Positions 7,494 through 16,112 of a DNA stretch of 45,486 nt are shown here, piece by piece. Location: the NCBI GenBank assembly GCA_964558295.1, contig CAZLDQ010000015.1, forward strand, positions 1 through 45,486, read 5' to 3'. Position numbers and translations under genes: made by a program. The notes below the pieces were generated by a model. That model saw only the letters and a list, made by a program, of their open reading frames with translations, was not told the DNA's origin and did not search any database. How positions within the stretch are numbered: the first letter of the stretch is position 1; each line of letters begins with the position of its first letter. Source of the stretch: JBDKTH01 sp964558295 (GTDB lineage: Bacteria > Planctomycetota > Planctomycetia > Pirellulales > Thermoguttaceae).

Positions 7494-8852
7494 ATGATGA
7501 TCGACATCCTCGAAGCGCGCAAGTTGCAGATCCACGAGACTGGGGACGCCCCACTCGCGATGGCCTGTGAGAAGCAGAGCGTCGCCGGCTCCGTAAGCCA
7601 ACGGGCGTGCGTGTTCTGCGGAGCGCGCGTGGTCTTGTATCCCATCGCTGACGCGATTCACCTAGTCCACGGCCCGATCGGCTGCGCCGCCTACACCTGG
7701 GATATCCGCGGCGCCTTGTCGTCCGGCCCGGAGTTGCATCGGCTCAGCTTTTCCACCGACTTGGGCGAAAAGGACGTGGTTTACGGCGGCGAAAAGAAGC
7801 TCTACCAATGCCTGGTGGAACTCATCCGTCAGTACCAGCCGAAGGCGGCCTTCGTCTACTCCACATGCATCGTCGGGCTGATCGGCGACGACGTGAAGGC
7901 CGTGTGCCGTCGCGTCGAAGCGGAGTGCGGCATCCCGGTGCTGGCCGTCGAGTGCGAAGGGTTCAAGGGCACCAAGAAAGACGGCTACCAAGCGGCCTGC
8001 TTTGCCCTCTCGCAACTCATCGGCACCGGGTCGACCGAAGGAATCGGAACGCGAAGCATCAACATTCTCGGCGACTTCAACCTCGCCGGCGAGACCTGGA
8101 TGATCCGCGACTACTACGAGCGAATCGGTGTGGAGGTCGTGGCCACGCTGACCGGCGACGGCCGGGTGGACGCCATCCGCCGGGCCCATGGCGCGGCCCT
8201 GAACGTCGTACAGTGCGCCGGCTCGATGGTCCACCTGGCCAAGCGGATGAAAGACACCTACGGAATCCCATTCCTGCGGGTGTCGTATTTCGGGATCGAG
8301 GATATGTCACGATCGCTGTATGGCGTGGCGGAATTCTTCAACGATCCGCAAATCATGGCCCGCGCCCGGACCCTCGTGGCCGAAGAGGTAGCCCGGATCC
8401 TGCCCGAACTGCGTCGCTACCGCCAGGCCTTACGGGGCAAGCGTGCAGCCGTGTATACGGGCGGAGCCTTCAAGGCGTTTTCCTTGGTTCGCTCGCTACG
8501 CACGCTGGGTATGAAGACCGTCGTCGTCGGTTCACAAACGGGCACTCGCGAGGACTACGAGTTGCTCCGCGACTTGTGCGACGAAGGAACCGTCCTGATC
8601 GACGACGCCAACCCCCTGGAACTCTCGAAATTCGTCCAGGAAAAGCAGGTCGACCTGTTGATCGGCGGGGTGAAAGAACGGCCGATTGCCTACAAATTGG
8701 GGCTTGGATTCTGTGACCATAACCACGAACGGAAGGAGGTCTTGGCGGGCTTCCAGGGGATGCTCAATTTCGCCAACGAGGTTCATCGTACGGTGATGAG
8801 CCCGGTCTGGCGGCTAACGCCCTACCGCCGGATCAAGGAGAGCAGGTCATGA
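7494..8852 (+). CDS. nifE: FeMo-cofactor scaffold protein NifE
   Basis: With NifN forms the NifEN scaffold on which the NifB product is matured to FeMo-cofactor by insertion of Mo and homocitrate. The 452-residue protein is NifD-like: CVFCGARVV, HGPIGCAAYTW and YSTCIVGLIGDD keep the cluster Cys, FKGTKKDGY replaces the NifD GVSQSxGHH pocket, and NVVQCAGSM keeps the Cys equivalent to the cofactor ligand. Two ATGs (7494, 7497) follow GGAG closely; either may be used. Its stop overlaps the nifN start by 4 nt (ATGA), showing translational coupling. Confidence 0.95.
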   Translation: MMIDILEARKLQIHETGDAPLAMACEKQSVAGSVSQRACVFCGARVVLYPIADAIHLVHGPIGCAAYTWDIRGALSSGPELHRLSFSTDLGEKDVVYGGEKKLYQCLVELIRQYQPKAAFVYSTCIVGLIGDDVKAVCRRVEAECGIPVLAVECEGFKGTKKDGYQAACFALSQLIGTGSTEGIGTRSINILGDFNLAGETWMIRDYYERIGVEVVATLTGDGRVDAIRRAHGAALNVVQCAGSMVHLAKRMKDTYGIPFLRVSYFGIEDMSRSLYGVAEFFNDPQIMARARTLVAEEVARILPELRRYRQALRGKRAAVYTGGAFKAFSLVRSLRTLGMKTVVVGSQTGTREDYELLRDLCDEGTVLIDDANPLELSKFVQEKQVDLLIGGVKERPIAYKLGLGFCDHNHERKEVLAGFQGMLNFANEVHRTVMSPVWRLTPYRRIKESRS

Positions 8853-10204
8853 TTTCGCCATCCCTTACTTCATCGACGGCCGCCCGGAATACATGCAAGC
8901 TCTGTGCGCCCTTGGGGGCTTGTCTGGCGTTTCGCGGCCTGGAGGGTACCGTGCCGTTGTTGCACGGCTCGCAGGGGTGCGCCACGTATATCCGGCGTTA
9001 CCTTATCAGCCACTATAAGGAACCCATCGACATCGCCTCGTCCAACTTTGGTGAAGCGGCGGCCGTCTATGGAGGGGGCGACAACCTCCGCAAGGCCCTG
9101 CAGAACGTCATTCGCCAGTACCATCCACAATGCGTCGGGATTGCTACGACCTGCTTAGCGGAAACGATCGGTGATGACGTGGGCATGTATCTCCACGCGA
9201 TCCGCGAAGAGCTGGGGCAAGACGCGCCCGAACTGATCCCTGTCTCCACCCCCTCCTATATGGGCACGCATGCCGAAGGATACCGCAGCGCACTGCGTGC
9301 AATCGTCGACTCGCTCGCGCAGCCCGGCCCGCGTCATGAGGCGATCAACGTCCTTTGCGGGATGGCCTCGCCCGCCGACCTGCGTTACCTCAAGGCACTC
9401 TTCCACGACTTTGGCCTGGAAGCGGTGTTGCTTCCCGACTACTCCGATACACTTGATGCGCCGACGTGGGCTGAATATCAGGTGATTCCCAAGGGAGGGA
9501 CTCCGCTTGACGCGATCCGACGCATGGGCTCTGCTCGCGCAACGATCGAGTTCGTTCTTCCCTCGAATCGCGAGGTCACCGCGGGGATCCGGCTTGAGCA
9601 ACGCTTCGGCGTTCCCTGCTACCAGTTGCCCATGCCGTTCGGCGTGGTACAAACCGACACGTTGTTCGAACTGGCGGAAACACTCAGCGGCCGTCCCACC
9701 CCGCCCCAACATCGCGACGAACGTGATCGCCTCGTTGATTCCTATGTGGATGCCCACAAGTACGTGTTCGGCAAACGGGCGATTGTCTATGGCGAGCCGG
9801 ACCTGGTCGCCGGATTGGTTTCGCTGCTTCGCGAGATTGGCATGACGCCTGCGCTGTGTGCCACGGGAAGCAGCAAGGCGGGACTTGCCGAAAAAGTCCG
9901 ATCGGTGTCGGAGGATTTCGACACCGAGGTTCGCGTCATCGAGGGAGCTGACTTCGCTGAGATTGAAGAAGCCGCCTCCGACGCGGCAGCCAACGTGATC
10001 ATCGGAAGCAGCAAAGGCTATCGTCTGGCGCGTGACCTGGGCATTCCCCTGGTCCGAGTCGGCTTTCCGATCCACGATCGCATCGATGGCCCCCGCCTGA
10101 TGCACCTCGGCTATCACGGAGCGCACCAGTTGTTCGACCGCATCACCAATGCGCTACTTGCGGCGGCCCAGGACGCTTCGCCGATTGGATACAGTTACAT
10201 GTAG
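8849..10204 (+). CDS. nifN: FeMo-cofactor scaffold protein NifN
   Basis: NifK-like half of the NifEN scaffold, 451 residues. Visible family features are NTCKLCAPLGACLAFRG near the N-terminus, HGSQGCATYIRRYL, TTCLAETIGDD and STPSYMGTHAEGY, all counterparts of the NifK cluster motifs. It starts inside the nifE stop (ATGA) and is followed 35 nt later by nifB. NifN and NifK differ mainly in pocket residues; the NifN call is supported by order (D-K-E-N) and by the CxxC-type N-terminus. It is a separate gene, not fused to nifB as in some clostridia. Confidence 0.95.
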   Translation: MISPSLTSSTAARNTCKLCAPLGACLAFRGLEGTVPLLHGSQGCATYIRRYLISHYKEPIDIASSNFGEAAAVYGGGDNLRKALQNVIRQYHPQCVGIATTCLAETIGDDVGMYLHAIREELGQDAPELIPVSTPSYMGTHAEGYRSALRAIVDSLAQPGPRHEAINVLCGMASPADLRYLKALFHDFGLEAVLLPDYSDTLDAPTWAEYQVIPKGGTPLDAIRRMGSARATIEFVLPSNREVTAGIRLEQRFGVPCYQLPMPFGVVQTDTLFELAETLSGRPTPPQHRDERDRLVDSYVDAHKYVFGKRAIVYGEPDLVAGLVSLLREIGMTPALCATGSSKAGLAEKVRSVSEDFDTEVRVIEGADFAEIEEAASDAAANVIIGSSKGYRLARDLGIPLVRVGFPIHDRIDGPRLMHLGYHGAHQLFDRITNALLAAAQDASPIGYSYM

Positions 10205-10239
10205 GAACACGTCCCACCGTGCCAATGGAGAATGATTCG

Positions 10240-11508
10240 ATGACTTTGGATATCACCCGACACCCTTGCTTTAACGAATCGGCCCGAAGGACTGCCGCCC
10301 GCATTCACCTCCCGGTGGCTCCCCGTTGCAATATCCAATGCAACTATTGCAAGCGAGGCTACGACTGCGTCAACGAAAGCCGCCCCGGCGTTTCCAGCGT
10401 CGTCCTTTCGCCCCATCAGGCCCTCCGCTACCTCGAGGACGCGGTTGCCGCGGACCCGCGTATCGCCGTGGTCGGAATCGCCGGCCCCGGCGACCCGTTT
10501 GCCAATCCCGAGGCCACCATGGAAACACTCCGGCTGGTTCGGGCCCGTTTCCCGGAAATGCTTCTCTGCGTGGCGTCCAACGGTTTTAGCATCGAGTCCT
10601 TTGTTGAAGAGCTCGCCCGGCTTGCCGTCAGCCACGTCACGTTGACGATCAACGCCGTTGATCCAACCATCGGTCAGGCGATCTATGCGTGGGTTCGTGA
10701 GGAACCGCGGATTTTTCGGGGGCTGGCCGCCGCAGAAGTGCTTCTTGATCGGCAGTTGAAGGCCGTTGCCGCGTTGAAGGCCCACGGCGTCACTGTCAAA
10801 ATCAACTCGATCATCATCCCCGGCATAAACGACCACCATATTCCCGCAGTGGCCCGTCGCATGGCCGAACTCGGCGCCGATATCATCAACTGCGTGCCTC
10901 TGTATTCGGTTGACGACACGCCTTTCGCCGACGTACCTTCCCCCACGTCTGCCCAGACGGCAGCCATCCGGGAGGCCGCCTCCGTGTATCTGCCGATCAT
11001 GACGCACTGTGCACGTTGCCGTGCCGACGCCGTGGGCCTCCTCGGCGCCCCCCTCGGCGCCGAGACGGTCACCCGGCTCGCCGCATGCGCAAGCCTGCCC
11101 ATCCGCCCGAACGACCATCGCCCCTATGTGGCCGTCGCCACGCAGGAAGGCGTACTCATCAACCAACACCTAGGCGAAGCCACGGAACTGGCCATCTTCC
11201 GCCAGAATGGCGACCGTTTCGAACGGGTGGAAACCCGCCGCACGCCTCCTGCCGGCGGTGGCGACCGGCGGTGGCAAGACCTTGCCGAAACCCTCGGCGA
11301 TTGTCGCTGCCTGCTTGTCTCCAGCGCCGGCAATTCTCCCTGCACGGTCCTCAAGTCCCACGGCATCCGCGTCGTGATGATGGAAGGACTGATCGAAGAC
11401 GGCCTTGAGGCCGTTTATCACAATGTTGACGTCCGTGCGCCGTTACGCACCCCGCATCGCTGCGGTTCCGGCGCGGCTTGCAGCGGCAACGGACATGGTT
11501 GCTCTTGA
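10240..11508 (+). CDS. nifB: NifB radical-SAM FeMo-cofactor core synthase with NifX-like domain
   Basis: Builds NifB-co, the carbide-containing Fe-S core of FeMo-cofactor, from two [4Fe-4S] clusters and SAM. The radical-SAM motif is Cys30, Cys34, Cys37 (CNIQCNYC); GIAGPGDPFANP and the later TLTINAVDP and HCARCRADAVG match NifB. From about residue 290 a NifX/dinitrogenase-cofactor-binding domain follows (YVAVATQEGVLINQHLGEA), and the tail is Cys/Gly-rich (CGSGAACSGNGHGC). ATG at 10240 is chosen because GGAG ends 9 nt before it; upstream GTG 10219 and ATG 10225 are in frame but lack a site. The protein is 422 residues. No separate nifX is present. Confidence 0.95.
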   Translation: MTLDITRHPCFNESARRTAARIHLPVAPRCNIQCNYCKRGYDCVNESRPGVSSVVLSPHQALRYLEDAVAADPRIAVVGIAGPGDPFANPEATMETLRLVRARFPEMLLCVASNGFSIESFVEELARLAVSHVTLTINAVDPTIGQAIYAWVREEPRIFRGLAAAEVLLDRQLKAVAALKAHGVTVKINSIIIPGINDHHIPAVARRMAELGADIINCVPLYSVDDTPFADVPSPTSAQTAAIREAASVYLPIMTHCARCRADAVGLLGAPLGAETVTRLAACASLPIRPNDHRPYVAVATQEGVLINQHLGEATELAIFRQNGDRFERVETRRTPPAGGGDRRWQDLAETLGDCRCLLVSSAGNSPCTVLKSHGIRVVMMEGLIEDGLEAVYHNVDVRAPLRTPHRCGSGAACSGNGHGCS

Positions 11509-11529
11509 ACTGACGAAGGCCCCCCAAAC

Positions 11530-11832
11530 ATGAACAAGCCCCAGTACCACTTCTTCCTCTGCAACAGTTTTCGCATGAACGGCGAACCTCAAGGCGTGTG
11601 CAACCGCAAGGGATCGCTTGACCTGTTGCAATACCTCCAGAACGAGATCACCGACCGCGGTCTGGATGCCATCGTTTCCACCACCAGTTGCCTGAACGTG
11701 TGCGAGAAAGGGCCAATCCTCATCGTCTATCCGCAGGCTTGGTGGTATGGCGCGGTGAGCGAAGAGAAGGTCGATCAGATCCTCGACGCCCTCGAGAGCG
11801 GCGAGCCTGTCGCCGAGTTGCTCATGGCATAG
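11530..11832 (+). CDS. Thioredoxin-like [2Fe-2S] ferredoxin of the nif operon
   Basis: A 100-residue electron carrier of the thioredoxin-fold [2Fe-2S] type, as in Clostridium pasteurianum 2Fe ferredoxin. Four Cys fit the motif C-x12-C (Cys11, Cys24) and C-x3-C (Cys54, Cys58 in SCLNVCEKGP); the tail YPQAWWYGAVSEEKVDQIL matches the family. It lies between nifB (21-nt gap) and nifV (16-nt gap), which suggests a role in cofactor assembly or in electron supply for NifB/NifH; the exact partner is not known. Confidence 0.88.
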   Translation: MNKPQYHFFLCNSFRMNGEPQGVCNRKGSLDLLQYLQNEITDRGLDAIVSTTSCLNVCEKGPILIVYPQAWWYGAVSEEKVDQILDALESGEPVAELLMA

Positions 11833-11848
11833 CTCCAAGGAATTCACG

Positions 11849-13015
11849 ATGGACCGCATTTCCCACAAGCCCTGGACGTGGCTGGTCGATACAACGTTGC
11901 GCGATGGGGAGCAGACCGCAGGGGTCGTCTTTTCACAGGCCGACAAACTGGCCATCGCAAGGGCGTTGGCCGAGGCGGGGGTTCCCGAATTGGAGGTGGG
12001 TACGCCTGCCATGGGCGACGACGAGATCCACACGATTCGCGCCTTCTCGCGTCTCAAACTCCCCTGCCGGATTTCCGTCTGGTGCAGGGCACGACGGGGA
12101 GACATCGACTTGGCGCGACGCTGCGAGGTTGACGCCGTCCATTTCTCGCTCCCGGTGTCCACCATCCAGTTACGTGCGTTGCACAAGACTAAGTCGTGGG
12201 TCCTCGGACGACTCCGCGAGATCGCGGAATATGCCCGCGGATACTTTCGCTTCGTCTCAGTCGGGGCTCAGGACGCATCGCGGGCTGATCCAAGTTTTCT
12301 GGCCCGATGCGCCAAGGCGGCATTGACCGCGGGCGTCGATCGCTTCCGTGTGGCCGATACCGTTGGCCTATGGGACCCCTTGCAAACGCACCGCGTTCTG
12401 TCCAGCCTCCGCTCAAGCATGCCGAATCTCACGTTCGGGTTTCACGGCCACAATGATCTCGGGATGGCAACTGCCAACACGCTGGCGGCGATTGAAGCGG
12501 GAGCCCAGAGCGCAGATGTCACCGTGAACGGCCTGGGAGAACGTGCGGGAAATGCGCCCCTCGAAGAAGTTGCCATGGCCTTGCGTGTATGCCTTGGTCG
12601 GCTGTCAGGCGTCAACACCCGAGCACTGGCCAGGCTCTCCCAACTCGTCGCCGACGCGGCCGGACGGCCCGTTCCGCTCAGCAAACCCGTGGTGGGCCAG
12701 CAGGTGTTCTGCCATGAATCGGGGATCCACGTGCGGAGCCTTCTCGAAGATTCCCGGACCTACGAGCCCTTTTCGCCCGACGAGGTCGGCGCCCCGGCAA
12801 GCCGGATCGTACTGGGCAAACACTCTGGCACCACCGCCATCCGCCACGCACTGGCCACCGTCGGCGTCACCACCACGCCGGAAGAACTCCTCGTACTACT
12901 CGCTGCCGTTCGCCGTCGGGCAGCAGCGTCCCGGCCCAGGGCCGGCGAGGTCTCCACGTTTCCGCTTGCTTCCGCCCCTCCGACGTGTGGGAAGCCTGAT
13001 GGGGGACGCCTGTAA
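11849..13015 (+). CDS. nifV: Homocitrate synthase NifV
   Basis: Condenses acetyl-CoA with 2-oxoglutarate to R-homocitrate, the organic ligand of FeMo-cofactor. The 388-residue protein has the DRE-TIM start DTTLRDGEQTAGVVF, the metal-binding HGHND with following DLGMATANTLA, the glycine loop NGLGERAGNAPLEEV and the HESGIHV segment shared with isopropylmalate and citramalate synthases. It lacks the C-terminal LeuA allosteric domain, as expected for NifV. The context (last gene of the nif operon) separates it from LeuA. AAGGAA precedes the ATG by 7 nt. Confidence 0.93.
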   Translation: MDRISHKPWTWLVDTTLRDGEQTAGVVFSQADKLAIARALAEAGVPELEVGTPAMGDDEIHTIRAFSRLKLPCRISVWCRARRGDIDLARRCEVDAVHFSLPVSTIQLRALHKTKSWVLGRLREIAEYARGYFRFVSVGAQDASRADPSFLARCAKAALTAGVDRFRVADTVGLWDPLQTHRVLSSLRSSMPNLTFGFHGHNDLGMATANTLAAIEAGAQSADVTVNGLGERAGNAPLEEVAMALRVCLGRLSGVNTRALARLSQLVADAAGRPVPLSKPVVGQQVFCHESGIHVRSLLEDSRTYEPFSPDEVGAPASRIVLGKHSGTTAIRHALATVGVTTTPEELLVLLAAVRRRAAASRPRAGEVSTFPLASAPPTCGKPDGGRL

Positions 13016-13045
13016 GCGCGGCGGGAGCCCAAGGGGGATTACAGG
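13009..13045. repeat. Inverted repeat overlapping the nifV stop
   Basis: CCTGTAA (13009-13015, including the stop TAA) pairs with TTACAGG (13039-13045) around a 23-nt G-rich interior. A second small stem, CAGG/CCTG around TGCGAAT, follows. There is no T-run, so intrinsic termination is not obvious; it may be a 3' mRNA structure or chance. Confidence 0.3.
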
Positions 13046-13226
13046 TGCGAATCCTGGGGGCGGCAAGCATGGCCGTCAAACGCTGGCGACGCTCTTTTCC
13101 GTCCTCGTCTTCTCCCCGTTGCATGAGGGCTGCTAGACAGGCCTGCCGGCGGCTTTCTGCGAACAAGGCAAGACTGTTGACTTGAAAACGGTACTGGCCG
13201 TCGATTTCCATTTTGCAAGGCCCATT

Positions 13227-15812
13227 TCATCCGCCCAAATCTTCGACGGCTTGTCGCACTCCGGGTCGATAGGATGCACGAACGGCTTCTACCAGTTTGG
13301 CTCGGGCAACCGGCTTGGTCAGGTAATCGTTACAGCCTGCGTCAAGGCATTTTTGTCGGTCTTCGGCCATGGCGTGAGCCGTGAGGGCAAGAATCGGGCC
13401 GGGCCAACAATGACTGCGGAGCGTCCGAACCGCCTCGTAGCCATCCATGACGGGCATTTGCATGTCCATGAGAATCACGTCGAAGGGGCGCCCCTCGGCC
13501 TGGCTCGCCAGGGCCAGATCGACTGCCGCGCGACCATTCTCGGCGACGGCCACCTCGGCTCCGGCTTTCTTCAAGAGACAGGCGATTAGACGTTGATTGT
13601 CGGGGCCGTCTTCGGCCAACAGGGTGCGACACCCCTCGAGCGACAACGCCTTCGATTCCGATGGATCTGACGCGGGGGCGTGACTGGGCAAGACGAACGC
13701 CTGGGGCGATTCCAGCAGACGAACGTCCTTCAAGGGGCCGGTGGGGATTCGCACCGTGAATCGGCTCCCTTGGCCGAGTGTGCTCTGAACCGTGATTTGA
13801 CCGCCGAGGAGTTCCACCAGGCGGCGGCTGATTGTCAACCCTAGTCCTGTCCCGCCGTACTGGCGTCTTGTCGAGCTGTCGGCTTGCGTGAAGGGCAAAA
13901 AGAGCCGATCGAGCATTTCCGCCGACATGCCAATCCCGGTATCCGAGACCTCGATCTGAAGCATCGGCGACACCGGCGAGGTTTGGTCGAGCCAGACGAC
14001 CAAACCGATCTTGCCCTGTGTGGTGAACTTGACGGCATTCCCCAGAAGGTTCAGCAGGATTTGTCGGAGCCGGGTCGGATCGGACTGAATGCTCTCGGGA
14101 AGTCGCCCCTGAATCTCAACGGTCAACGTCAGTCCCTTGGCCGACGCATGCAACTGCATCAGCGACGCGACTTCCGCGATGAGGGCATGTGGCGAACAGT
14201 TCATCCGCTCAACGACGAGCTTGCCCGCCTCGATCTTCGAGAGGTCCAACACATCGTCGATGATTTGGAGCAAATGGTGGGCATTTTGGGAGATCACGGC
14301 CATCGGGTCACCGAGGCCTGGCTCGATTGTAGAGCACCGCCTGTGGCAAGATTCGGAGAGCAAGTCGATATACCCGAGGATGGCTGTCATTGGAGTCCGG
14401 ATTTCATGGCTCATGTTGGCCAGGAATTCGCTCTTGGCTCGATTGGCTGCCTCGGCGGCGTCCCTCGTCCGAGCTAGTTCCGCCTGGGCCTGCTTCCAGT
14501 GCGTAATGTCCTGGTGAATCCCGATCATGCGCACCGGATTGCCTGCGGCAGTCCATTCGACGACCTTCCCACGGCTCTGAATCCAGATCCACTCTCCCGA
14601 CTTGGATTTCAAGCGGAACTCGGGGGCATAATCCGTGTGATGGGCAAAGTGGGCGTGGAGCGCATGCATCACTCCGGGGTAGTCGTCGGGATGGAGCCAC
14701 TGCTCCCAGGAACGGATATGCGGTTCGATTTCTTCGAGCGTGTAGCCTAGCATTTCGGCCCAACGGCGGTTGACCGTCTGGTGGCCGGTCTGGATATTCC
14801 AGTCCCACAGTCCGAGGGCGGCTCCCTGGATGGCCAGATCAAGGCGTTCTTCACTCTCCTTGAGCGCCTGTTCGGCGTTCTTGCGTTCGGCGATTTCTGC
14901 CTCGAGGCTGGCGGTACGTTCCGACACGCGCTGTTCCAAGGTGGCGTGGAGACGCTGTACTCTTGCGACCAGGGCGTTGAGACTGTTCTCGAGGATTCCG
15001 ATTTCATCGTCACCGGTTACGGGCACGGGGCGGATGGGAGCATCCTCAGGCTGTTCGACCGCCTGTTTGAAATGGGCGGCAATTGCCGCCAGACGCTTGC
15101 CAATCAGGAAGCGAAACACGAGAAGAAGGGCCACCAACAACAAGACTCCAAACACGGCCAGCGCGATGAGCTGTTTGACCGCTTCGGACGCCGCTTCCGC
15201 CTTGATTGGAGCCAAGGGAATTCCGATCATGTCCAGGGCGATTACATCGCCCATCTTGCGGTGAAAACCGGCTTGGTCGCCGTATCGTTTCCGTAGCGAG
15301 GCTGGTGCATCTTCAGGCCGGCCATGACATCGCTGGCAGGCGGTCTCCATACGGCGCGGGCTGCAATGCACGAGGTACTCGTTGTCACGAATCACCAGGG
15401 AACCGACCCACTTCGTGGCCTCGGGATGCTCGCGGAAATGCTGGAGCAACCGCAATTCCTCTGGCCCGGCCATGTTGGCCGGATTGCGGGGATTATCGGA
15501 GGAGAATTTGATGATGTAGTTGTGAGACCGCTTGCAGACGTTCTCGAAGATGCTTCGTGCCACAAACGACGTGGACATCAACTCAGGATCGAATTCATCA
15601 GGTTTCATCCGCTGCTCGATTGACGGACGAATCCGCTCTCCCACATACTGTCGAATGGCCAGGTCGAACTGATGGGCCAATTCGGCTTGTGCGCTCGTCA
15701 GTTGTTCGGCCTGTTGGCGAGTAACCAACCAGGTTCGCGAGACGAGGAACGCCGAGAACAGTCCCGCAAAAAGGCCGATTGCCAGGAGGAATTTGGTTCG
15801 GATGCTTGTCAT
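13227..15812 (-). CDS. Hybrid histidine kinase with c-type haem (DUF3365/Tll0287-like) sensor
   Basis: Membrane sensor kinase, 861 residues. Order: TM1 (about 7-29), extracytoplasmic DUF3365-like domain with the haem-attachment motif CQRCH (159-163), TM2 (about 213-236), HAMP/coiled coil (240-320), PAS (about 322-440), HisKA with phospho-accepting His469 (MSHEIRTP), HATPase (GGTGLGL), and a C-terminal receiver (DVILMDMQMPVMDGYEA). A covalently bound haem suggests sensing of redox state, O2 or NO. GGAGGAGG lies just before the ATG. It converges on nifV with 211 nt between; no dedicated response regulator adjoins it. Linking it to nif control is inference from position only. Confidence 0.88.
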   Translation of the reverse strand: MTSIRTKFLLAIGLFAGLFSAFLVSRTWLVTRQQAEQLTSAQAELAHQFDLAIRQYVGERIRPSIEQRMKPDEFDPELMSTSFVARSIFENVCKRSHNYIIKFSSDNPRNPANMAGPEELRLLQHFREHPEATKWVGSLVIRDNEYLVHCSPRRMETACQRCHGRPEDAPASLRKRYGDQAGFHRKMGDVIALDMIGIPLAPIKAEAASEAVKQLIALAVFGVLLLVALLLVFRFLIGKRLAAIAAHFKQAVEQPEDAPIRPVPVTGDDEIGILENSLNALVARVQRLHATLEQRVSERTASLEAEIAERKNAEQALKESEERLDLAIQGAALGLWDWNIQTGHQTVNRRWAEMLGYTLEEIEPHIRSWEQWLHPDDYPGVMHALHAHFAHHTDYAPEFRLKSKSGEWIWIQSRGKVVEWTAAGNPVRMIGIHQDITHWKQAQAELARTRDAAEAANRAKSEFLANMSHEIRTPMTAILGYIDLLSESCHRRCSTIEPGLGDPMAVISQNAHHLLQIIDDVLDLSKIEAGKLVVERMNCSPHALIAEVASLMQLHASAKGLTLTVEIQGRLPESIQSDPTRLRQILLNLLGNAVKFTTQGKIGLVVWLDQTSPVSPMLQIEVSDTGIGMSAEMLDRLFLPFTQADSSTRRQYGGTGLGLTISRRLVELLGGQITVQSTLGQGSRFTVRIPTGPLKDVRLLESPQAFVLPSHAPASDPSESKALSLEGCRTLLAEDGPDNQRLIACLLKKAGAEVAVAENGRAAVDLALASQAEGRPFDVILMDMQMPVMDGYEAVRTLRSHCWPGPILALTAHAMAEDRQKCLDAGCNDYLTKPVARAKLVEAVRASYRPGVRQAVEDLGG

Positions 15813-16042
15813 GGCCTCCTCCAGTACGGGCGAATCCGCCCTGCCCGCCGGAAGTAGGCGTGGCCGCCATACTTAGGGGAGTCGTTTTCGACCCAACCGG
15901 GCAGCACGCCGGACACGCGGACTGTCGTGTTAAGAGTACTTCATTGGGCGAGCAGAGATGGGGCTTTCGAGAAGAATCGCATGCGGAAGGCGAAGGGAAC
16001 GATTGGTTTAACGCAACTAAGCCGTCCCGCCGAACCAAACGA

Positions 16043-16067
16043 GGGGTGCGTCCGGCCCCCTTTTTTT
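16043..16067 (+). terminator. Terminator-like hairpin plus T-run on the plus strand
   Basis: GGGG (16043-16046) and CCCC with a possible extra wobble pair close a loop, followed by seven T at 16061-16067. It points along the plus strand, yet both flanking genes (kinase and RmuC/HD fusion) are on the minus strand. It may end a small unannotated transcript of the 300-nt spacer 15813-16112, or be chance. Confidence 0.3.
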
Positions 16068-16112
16068 ACGAAGGGAATTGGAGGACCAACTCCGCGTGAG
16101 AACCGTCGATCC

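Noticed and set aside
13039..13060. T-arm-like CAGG-TGCGAAT-CCTG suggesting a tRNA end
   Set aside because: No acceptor, D or anticodon arms can be built around it and the loop lacks TTC.
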